This document shows, piece by piece, positions 7,652 to 14,900 of a stretch of 26,393 nucleotides of DNA. The stretch lies in the NCBI GenBank assembly GCA_958443265.1, contig CAUCKA010000018.1, positions 1 to 26,393 on the forward strand. The letters run 5' to 3'. Origin of the DNA: an uncultured Collinsella sp. (GTDB lineage: Bacteria > Actinomycetota > Coriobacteriia > Coriobacteriales > Coriobacteriaceae). Position 1 is the first letter of the stretch; every line of letters begins with the position of its first letter. The position numbers were made by a program, and so were the translations under genes. The notes beneath the pieces are model-generated. The model did not search any database, had not been told where the DNA came from, and saw only the letters and a list, made by a program, of their open reading frames with translations.

Positions 7652-9952
7652 ATGTTCGCTGCCGCCATCTCGCTCGTCGGTCTTGCGGCGACCGTCTACC
7701 TTGTCTTGCGCGAGGCCAAGGCCATTCGCGCTCAGTCGGGCACCGTTGCCAAAAGCGCTCTTGGGTGGAGCGTCGCCTTCGGCCTGTTCCAGCTCTTTTT
7801 GACCATTTGGGGCGCCATTGGCCTCGTCGCCCAAAACGAGCCGCTCGCCTTTGTGATGCTCATCCTAACCAACGCCATCCTCACCGGCTGCGCTTGGGCC
7901 AGCATCGCCCGCGACCGCATCGCCCCGCGTGTCTTTGCGTTCGCCGCGCCCGACGCCCCCGCCCCCACCGGCAAGCTCGCCCGCCTGCGCGGCGCCTTTG
8001 TGGGCAAACCGCTCGTCGCCGCCGTCTTGTGCCTGCTGCTCGCCGGCGTCTTTGCGCTGCTTGGCATGGAGGTCTCGTCCAACCACGACTTTACCTGGGT
8101 CTACCCCCTGTGCATCCTGCTCGAGTGGGCCATCATCACCGTGCTCATGACCGGCCTGTTCTTCCTGTTCCAGCGTCACGGCGCAGCTCCCGCGGTCCTG
8201 GCCTTTGCCCTCTTTGTCCTGGGCATTGCCGAGTTCTTCGTTATCACGTTTAAATCCATGCCGATCCAGCCGGGCGACCTTTCGGCCATCTCCACTGCCG
8301 CCGCAGTCGCCGGCAACGGCTACACCTTCTCCATCTCGTTGTTCTGCGTGCTGTCCATGGGCTTTACCGCCATCGCCATGCTGCTATGCGAGTACGCCGG
8401 CCTGGTGGCACCGCACCGTCAGAAGGGTGCCGCCAACGCCAGGCGCATGCTGCTCACCAACCTGCTCGTGGCGGTGCTGTGCCTGGGCGGCGTGACCGCG
8501 CATGTCACGCTCATCGACTACTACAACACCCTCGGCATCACCGTCTACACCTGGCGCCCGCTCGAGAGCTACTGGCGCGAGGGCTATCTGCCTGCCTTTA
8601 TTAGTGCAGCGCAGTCCATTAAGCCGCCCAAACCCGCCGGCTACTCCGTCGACGATGCCAAGGCCACGCTCAAAAAGTACGCCAAGGCCTACGACAAGTC
8701 CGACGCCGCCAAGAGTGACGAGCGCACCGCCGCAAAGGGGCAATTCGACAGCGAGAAGCCCACGGTCATCGCCATCATGAACGAGACCTTCTCGGACCTG
8801 TCCATCTACCAGAACATGCGCGCCGGTTACGAGGGCCCGCAGTACTTTAAGAACCTGTCCAACTGCCTCAGCCGCGGCAAGCTCTATGTGAGCGCCTACG
8901 GCGGCGGCACGGCCAATACCGAGTTTGAGTTTATGACCGGCAACTCCATGGCCAACCTGGGTTCGGGCGTGTACCCCTACACCATCTACAACATGGAGAC
9001 GACCGGGAACCTGGCAGAGCAGTTCAAATCGCTCGGCTATTCCACCACGGCCATGCACCCCAACCACGCAACCAACTGGAACCGCGAGAACGTCTACAAG
9101 GACTTTGGCTTTGACCAGTTCCTGTCCATCAACGATTTCCAAGGCGCCGATACCCTGCGCGGCATGGTGACCGACCAGGCAACCTACGACAAGATTCTTG
9201 AGCTGCTCGACCAGAACGCCGATCCGCAGTTCATCTTCGACGTGACCATGCAGAACCACTCGGGCTACGACACGGGCCTGCTGCCGGTCGACAAGCAGAT
9301 GCACCTGAACATCGACACGACCGACCTGGACGCCAAGACCGTCGAGGACGGCACGCTCTCCGATGTCGACGAGTATGTCTCGTGCATCGAGCAGTCCGAC
9401 CAGGCGCTGCGTTACTTCCTCAACGCCCTGAGCAAGCTCGACCGTAAGGTAGTCGTGGTGTTCTGGGGCGACCACCAGCCGTTCTTCCCGTCCAAGTTCA
9501 ATGACAAGTGGTTTACCGACGAGGACGACGCCACCCACCAGGAACGTCTGTGGCAGACCGATTACATCATCTGGGCCAACTACGACGTTGCCGGCTGCGA
9601 CCAGACAAGCGAGGTCGACGACCTGTCCACCAACTACCTGTCCACGCAGCTGATGCAGCTGATCGGCGCACCGCTGACCGACTATCAGAAGGCGCACATG
9701 ACTCTGCGCGAGTCGCTGCCCGCTATCAACTCCGTGGGCTACGAGGACGCCAGCCTGCGCTGGGCGCTCTCCTCCAACGTCACCGGTGACGACGCCGCAG
9801 CAGCAGCCGCCACCAAGGCGCGCGAGGATTACGCCAAGATGCAGTACTACGAGATGTTCCGCGACGGCAAGAACGTCTATACGGAGCACTTCCAGACCGA
9901 GGCCAACGAGACCGACCCCAACCTGGCACCGGGTACGACCAAGATCAAGTAA
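7652..9952 (+). CDS. LTA synthase (LtaS) family phosphoglycerol transferase/sulfatase-like protein
   Basis: 766 residues. The N-terminal third has several hydrophobic segments, as in LtaS, and the rest is an extracellular alkaline-phosphatase-superfamily domain. Catalytic elements are visible: Glu378 in NETFSDLS, the nucleophile Thr420 in GGGTANTEFEFMTGNS, and Asp607/His608 in FWGDHQPF, which fit the Mn2+-binding and active-site residues of LtaS. The reaction would be transfer of glycerol phosphate from phosphatidylglycerol to a glycolipid or glycan. The ATG at 7652 has GAGGAG 7 bases upstream; a GTG at 7637 overlaps that site and is rejected. A Lys/Asp-rich linker (about residues 330-370) joins the two parts. 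Which polymer is made in this organism is not visible. Confidence 0.88.
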   Translation: MFAAAISLVGLAATVYLVLREAKAIRAQSGTVAKSALGWSVAFGLFQLFLTIWGAIGLVAQNEPLAFVMLILTNAILTGCAWASIARDRIAPRVFAFAAPDAPAPTGKLARLRGAFVGKPLVAAVLCLLLAGVFALLGMEVSSNHDFTWVYPLCILLEWAIITVLMTGLFFLFQRHGAAPAVLAFALFVLGIAEFFVITFKSMPIQPGDLSAISTAAAVAGNGYTFSISLFCVLSMGFTAIAMLLCEYAGLVAPHRQKGAANARRMLLTNLLVAVLCLGGVTAHVTLIDYYNTLGITVYTWRPLESYWREGYLPAFISAAQSIKPPKPAGYSVDDAKATLKKYAKAYDKSDAAKSDERTAAKGQFDSEKPTVIAIMNETFSDLSIYQNMRAGYEGPQYFKNLSNCLSRGKLYVSAYGGGTANTEFEFMTGNSMANLGSGVYPYTIYNMETTGNLAEQFKSLGYSTTAMHPNHATNWNRENVYKDFGFDQFLSINDFQGADTLRGMVTDQATYDKILELLDQNADPQFIFDVTMQNHSGYDTGLLPVDKQMHLNIDTTDLDAKTVEDGTLSDVDEYVSCIEQSDQALRYFLNALSKLDRKVVVVFWGDHQPFFPSKFNDKWFTDEDDATHQERLWQTDYIIWANYDVAGCDQTSEVDDLSTNYLSTQLMQLIGAPLTDYQKAHMTLRESLPAINSVGYEDASLRWALSSNVTGDDAAAAAATKAREDYAKMQYYEMFRDGKNVYTEHFQTEANETDPNLAPGTTKIK

Positions 9953-9971
9953 CGGGGTCGGGGGCCCAAAT

Positions 9972-10101
9972 CGGCGGCAGGCGGAGGCGCGGGAAAGGTC
10001 TGCTGCTCAAACAGTCCTGCGCAAGACGGGGGCCACATTAAGTGGCCCCCTTTGCGTGCGGAACTCGCGACAGACCTTTCCCGCGCCTCCGCCTGCCGCC
10101 G
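9972..10101. repeat. Nested palindromic element, copy 1 (31-bp arms around a conserved core)
   Basis: Outer arms 9972-10002 and 10071-10101 are perfect 31-base complements. They enclose a 68-base core with an inner hairpin (10028-10036 with 10042-10050, loop ATTAA) followed by TTT on the plus strand. The core is nearly identical to the reverse complement of the core in copy 2 at 10508-10630, but the outer arms have unrelated sequences. It lies 19 bases after the LtaS-family stop codon and is oriented so that the plus strand would carry the same sense RNA as copy 2 does at the end of the fibre operon. Confidence 0.85.
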
Positions 10102-10183
10102 CCCCTCACCCGTTGCGAGTTGAGTGGGCTGATGAGAAGCTGCGCTCGCCTCGTAGCAGAAGCGTGGCCTGACATGCGCATCG

Positions 10184-10462
10184 CGGAAAGCTTGTCCCGG
10201 AATTCACGTCCGGAATGGGATGCGGTTTCCGCTTGTGGCCCCGTTGGGAAACCGCATCCCATTCCGATCACAAATTCCGGGTCACATTTTCCGCCAAGGC
10301 TTCAACCGGAAACCGTGTCCCATTTCTCAGCCGAATACTGGGATGCATTTTCCGCTGAGTCCCTCAATCGGAAAGTGCATCCCATTCCAAAGGCGAATTC
10401 CGGGATGAGCTTTCCGAGACCCCGCCCATCCGGAAAGCCCGTCCCACTCCGTATACATCCAG
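10184..10462. repeat. Tandem hairpin array, copy 1 (four stem-loops)
   Basis: About 280 bases built from units whose arms contain GGGATG...TTTCCG and CGGAAA...CATCCC. The first hairpin is perfect over 20 bp (10211-10230 with 10247-10266, 16-base loop); three more imperfect ones follow, and a half unit begins the array. The array ends with ATACATCCAG. A shorter copy in the same orientation lies at 19934-20152, on the other side of the fibre locus. Small open frames across it are by-products of the repeats. Confidence 0.85.
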
Positions 10463-10507
10463 GCATGAAATCATCAGCTTATTAGGCCTTCTATCAATAA
10501 AGAGACA

Positions 10508-10630
10508 CCCTCCCGGGCGGCGGGCACGAAGTTCATCGCGAGTTCCGCACGCAAAGAAGGCCACTTAATGTGGCCTTCGTCTTGCGCAGGACTGTAGAGC
10601 AGGGAACTTCGTGCCCGCCGCCCAGGAGGG
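10508..10630. repeat. Nested palindromic element, copy 2 (27-bp arms around the conserved core)
   Basis: Outer arms 10508-10534 and 10604-10630 pair over 27 positions with one G-T wobble. The enclosed 69 bases match the core of copy 1 in inverse orientation, including GTTCCGCACGCAAAG and CTTGCGCAGGACTGT. In the inner hairpin the stem reads GAAGGCCAC/GTGGCCTTC, where copy 1 has GGGGGCCAC/GTGGCCCCC, so two base pairs changed on both sides. It lies 21 bases after the stop of the last fibre-operon gene and could act as its terminator. Confidence 0.85.
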
Positions 10631-10651
10631 CGTTGCGTTTAGAAGATGGAC

Positions 10652-11350
10652 CTAGCGCTTGTTCCTCCGGGACAAAAGAAGCGCGGCTATAAAAGCGATG
10701 ATGGCAAGCGCCAGCAACACCAAAAGCAAAGCGAGCGTGTTGTCGCCCGTTGCCGCCAGACCAAGCAAGCCGGGCTTCTTGCTGCCAGCAGGTTGTACGG
10801 GGATCTTCTCGCCATCGTCTTCGGCGGTGATTTCCCAGCGAATTGCCTTGTTTGCGTCGGCAAGCTCGTTGCCCACCGACGTCGGGACACTTAGTTGCAA
10901 ATTGAGTACCGTGCTGCCATCGCTCGTAAACGTTGCGACCTGCGTGGGATAGGCAAACACGCTGCCCGGCGTTCCCGTCTGGAGCCAACCGGCAGACGCA
11001 TCGGCCGCCGACGCCGTTAGGGTAATGGGCGACAGCAGATGTGCCGTCTCGTGATCGACAACAGCCCGCACAAACACACGTACCTGGGACTTTACACCCG
11101 TGGCACGAACCCCAATCTGTTGCTCGCGTACATCGCCGGGCATTAGATCTTTAAAGGCTGGAAACAGATCGGGCTCCCCCGAGGAGTCCGTCGCTCCCGA
11201 TACCGTTAGCTGGCGTGCATTTCCGTCATAGGCAATCGTGGGAATGTCAGCAAACGCACGTGCAGGAACGGCGAGCGCGATAAGGCAGACGATTGCCGCC
11301 ATCACGCAATGCAAGAAACACGCAACGTCTTTACGAATCGGAGAGGCCAT
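10652..11350 (-). CDS. LAATG-anchored surface protein, last gene of the fibre operon
   Basis: 232 residues. An N-terminal signal peptide (hydrophobic about residues 10-33, cleaved near ARAFA) is followed by a beta-rich domain containing FPAFKDLMPGDVREQQIGVR and VRVFVRAV, a pattern common in wall-anchored proteins encoded with SipW-type systems. The C-terminus has the sortase-like motif LAATG (about 198-202), a hydrophobic helix and the tail SRRNKR. LAxTG is the motif associated with class E sortases of high-GC Gram-positives; no sortase lies in the window. I chose the ATG at 11350 because GGAGG lies 9 bases upstream; the upstream in-frame extension overlaps the previous gene. The start overlaps the ribosome-binding region at the end of the preceding gene, whose stop is at 11353. 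It is probably the wall tether of the fibre (inference). Confidence 0.85.
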   Translation of the reverse strand: MASPIRKDVACFLHCVMAAIVCLIALAVPARAFADIPTIAYDGNARQLTVSGATDSSGEPDLFPAFKDLMPGDVREQQIGVRATGVKSQVRVFVRAVVDHETAHLLSPITLTASAADASAGWLQTGTPGSVFAYPTQVATFTSDGSTVLNLQLSVPTSVGNELADANKAIRWEITAEDDGEKIPVQPAGSKKPGLLGLAATGDNTLALLLVLLALAIIAFIAALLLSRRNKR

Positions 11351-11352
11351 AC

Positions 11353-11922
11353 TTACGCACCTCCATGCGGCGGCACCAGCACGCCATCCTTGACTGCACA
11401 GCCCCATGCCTCTGCAGCTGCATCGCCGGGCGTGGATTGAATTGCCTGGGTCGAAATGTCAACGACCAGGTTCTTCCCATCTGCCTTCTGCTCAGTCACG
11501 CTCTTGATGAGCACATCGGTTTTGCCCATCGGAGCAACGGGAGACGTCCAGTAGTAGTACCCGTCGGACGCGACAACCCAAGACGAGGCGGTGTTAGAAG
11601 CAGATGCCTTGGACACACTGCCCCACGCAATGACGTAGTCGGTGCCGGCAACTGGTTCATCCCACAGGCGCGCGCCATTCTGGTCCTGCCAGTAGATATC
11701 CACCGCAACACGCAGGTATGCCGGGGCCGAGCCGTTGTTTGTAATCATGACGTTGCTCTTCACATTGCCATCGAGCTTCTCATCTACCGAGGGCGCCACC
11801 GAACCAAAACCAAACTCGTTGACCAGCACGCCCGTAACCGAAAGCCACGCAAAGGTACCGGCAGCGCCAGCCAACAGGAGAACGCCAACAAGGAGGGCGA
11901 CGATTTGCTTGCGCTTAGTCAT
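11353..11922 (-). CDS. TasA/camelysin-like subunit with SipW-type signal peptide (third subunit)
   Basis: 189 residues. The leader MTKRKQIVALLVGVLLLAGA ends in GTFAWLSVTG, the form typical of proteins cut by SipW-like signal peptidases. The mature part has VNEFGFGSVAP, then NNGSAPAYLRVAVDIYW and a SDGYYYW motif. These match the pattern in the subunit encoded at 17405-18052 (PEYVRARLRM, GDGWYYYRG), so the two are probably paralogues. It lacks a wall-anchor motif and so is likely secreted and assembled non-covalently, or incorporated into a fibre. It starts one base after the stop of the giant adhesin gene, with AGGAGG 6 bases upstream; the strong site and tight coupling support co-expression. 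Confidence 0.85.
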   Translation of the reverse strand: MTKRKQIVALLVGVLLLAGAAGTFAWLSVTGVLVNEFGFGSVAPSVDEKLDGNVKSNVMITNNGSAPAYLRVAVDIYWQDQNGARLWDEPVAGTDYVIAWGSVSKASASNTASSWVVASDGYYYWTSPVAPMGKTDVLIKSVTEQKADGKNLVVDISTQAIQSTPGDAAAEAWGCAVKDGVLVPPHGGA

Positions 11923-11923
11923 C

Positions 11924-14900
11924 CTAGTCCTCCTTCTTCAGCGTGCCGTTTTTCCAAACATTCTTGGCACGCGAGCCACCATCGACCCATTTGTCATTCG
12001 CGCGCGTGTTGACGCACGTCACCACGGTGTCGCCCGCACTCGAGGCAGACGAGATGATGAGCTCGGCAGATTTGCCGGGCGCCTTGCCCGGCGTACTCAG
12101 TTCACCCTCGTAGCGCCATGCCCAAGCCGTGTCTTCCTCGACGGTATAGGTGCCCGCCGGAGCAGCAAATTGCACGCTGCCGACATACCAGACCTCACCG
12201 TTTTCGTCGCGCTGCTCGCTAACTTTCACCTCGACCATGCGCGTCTCGGCAGGAGAACCCTCCGACGCCTTTCGCGTTACCTTAAAGCGGAACGTTTGCC
12301 CCATTGCGCTGGCGTCGGTAGTCTTTTTAACGATCGTCAGCGCATGATTCTGGGTAAATTTGAACACGGCATTACCGGGACCTTGCTCGCCTTCGCCTGT
12401 CTTCTTGGACTCCAGGCGGTTGACCAGGTCGAACGAGCCGCCACCCGAACCCAGACTGTAGAGCGAGACAAACTTGCCGTTCACAGGCTTTTCCGCCGCA
12501 GAAACGCCCCCTGCACCAGGGCCGTAGCTTGCCTGCGTTACCGTAACGGTCAGCCGCGTTCCCATAAACGGCTTGGCAAAGCAGACCTTAAACGGCGCCT
12601 TGTCGGCACTGTCATCGACGGTGTTGGCGGCGGCGGGATCGAGCAGCCACTTAAGCTGGGCGGTCATGGTTTCGGACTTCGCGGGATCAGACGTATCTTT
12701 GGCAACCACGCGATATGTAACGGGATACAGGTCCATGTCGCCCTTAATTGGCTCGTCCTTAAACACATCCCAAGGCTTCGTATCACCATCGGCGCCCACA
12801 TATCGCCACTCCAAGAAGAGCTCACGCATATCGCCATTGGCGGCCGCACGCTCATCGAGCAGCGCGACGATCTTGGAATGGGCGTCCGGGTCGTATGCCA
12901 CGGACTTTTGCTCCATCATGGGATTCCCGCTGTTGTCATAGACGGGGCGGCCGTTCTCATCCATTTTGGGAACATCAACCGTATAGACGAAGCCGGACTT
13001 GCCGTCCTGCGCACGCTCGTCGCCCGAGTCGACCGTCGCCGTAAAGAGAACCGACCCGTCGACACCGTGATAGCGCACCTTATGCGGCGCAATCTTGTAC
13101 ACCGCAGTGTACATCGCGCTCTTAAAGGGCTCATTGCCCTCGAGGGGATACTTGTCGTCACCGGTCATCAGGGTGTACTTGTTATCGGATTCATAGTCAC
13201 GCGACCAGCCGACAAAGTCGTACTTGGTGCCATCCTTGCCGACAACCTCAGTTGCAGCTTTTACCTCCAGCGAAATTTGATCACCAGAGTCGGTCCGCGA
13301 AAGATAACGCACAGAACCGGGGTCATCCAGATTGGCATCGATATTCGATTGAACACGCACCGCGCTGGCGCGGTAGACCGGATACAACTCCATGGGGGCC
13401 TTGACCACGGTGCTTTTATTCACCATGGAAACGTCGTCCGACCAAACGACATAACCGTTGCCAGCTACCGGCTTAGTTTCCGTCCAGCCCACGAAGGCAT
13501 TGTATGCGTTTGTTGCAGCATCGATATCGCCGACGTTATACGTTGGCAGCGGGATGCCGTCCTTAAGGCTGCCGAGAGAATCGCCCTGCTGGGCTACCTT
13601 ACCGTCCACATCCCTGGCATTGAGATGGTACACAACCGCCAACGGCGAATAGTACGCCACAAATGTATAGGCCCCGCCGGGTTCCACCTGATGGGAATAC
13701 GAGTTATCGCCGTTAGGTTCGATGTCTTCAACTTCGCCATTCGGAAGCTCGATCTCAACCTTCTGCAACTTATACAGCTCACCGCCTGCTTTATAAACCG
13801 GAGTCGTGACGTCAGGGGTCACCGTTGCCGTAGCAGGGTCGGTGCCCGCGTTGATAACGGGATCGATGTCGTACCTAGGCACATTAACCTTGTCCGTGCC
13901 CTTAAAACCGGCGCGATACAGGTTGGTGGTGTACCTAACATCGTACTTCGCGTACACCGGATAGGCATCCTGCCACTGGGTGACCTTAAAATCTGGTTTC
14001 ACCAGATACGGTTCGGCCTTATCCGGGTCAGAAGTGGTGAAGGAATCGCCCTCGACATCGTAGATATACTTCCAGACGTCAGAATCCCTCTGGACCTCGG
14101 CGGTCGAAATCCAGCCCAGGAACTTATAGCCCGGCACGGCCATGTCGGCATCGGTCGGGGAAGCTTCGAGGGTCAGGGGGCTCTCATACGATCCCTTCTC
14201 ACCATCTTCTGGCTTTTCGGCCACTTTAACCGACTTATTAACATGCGGGTAGTAATACGTGAACGTCGGATCCGCCCCGTTCACCTTGGTCTGCAGCAAG
14301 TTACTCTCATAGCGCCGCGTGGCAGTCCTCACGACATTATCGCCCTTGTTGTAGAAATTAACGTCCGTGGTAATCATCGCGCGAACGTAGTACTTCTTAT
14401 CTGTACGCACCATGCTCTCGATGGGATTTTTCACATATGTCCAATATTCACCATCGCGCTCAAGCGTCCAAAAATTCAGGCGATAGCGATCATTCACCGG
14501 TTTGACCGTTACGTTCAGCGAAGCCGAAGTCCAAGTATCGCTTAGCGTTGCAGCGCCTGGAAAATCGGTATCGGCATAGAGGTTTTTTAGAGTATCGGCT
14601 CCCGTATCGTTTTTAACGTTGTGCGAGTACGCGTTAAGGGGACTCACGACAAGGGTTTCCTTCGTGAAGCGCGTGCCACACGTTTCATAACTATCCTTTA
14701 TACCGTGGTCAACATGCTCCGGGCCCCAGTGGACGACGTTTTCACGCACGAAGGTACTACCGACGTTTTCCTCAAAGGGCGTTTGATAGCGATTCCAAAC
14801 GGAACAAAGTAGCTTGCTGTCCGTAAACTCATGGTTGGTATAAGCCCGAACGTAATAATCCACTCGGTACTCAAAGCGGGCGATGTAGGTATGTGGCACA

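Noticed and set aside
10184..10462. CRISPR array
   Set aside because: The units are imperfect hairpins without constant repeats and unique spacers of fixed length, and no cas gene is present.
10038..10485. Small open frames across the hairpin array and nested element
   Set aside because: They follow the repeats, and similar peptides arise from both array copies only because the DNA is repeated.
9972..10630. Retron or reverse-transcriptase-associated non-coding RNA
   Set aside because: The nested inverted repeats are reminiscent, but there is no reverse transcriptase gene in the window and each copy sits at a gene's 3' end.
11735..14545. A 936-codon open frame on the plus strand opposite the giant adhesin
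   Set aside because: Its composition mirrors the minus-strand gene and it shows no domain or ribosome-binding site; the minus-strand frame has a signal peptide, repeats and operon coupling.
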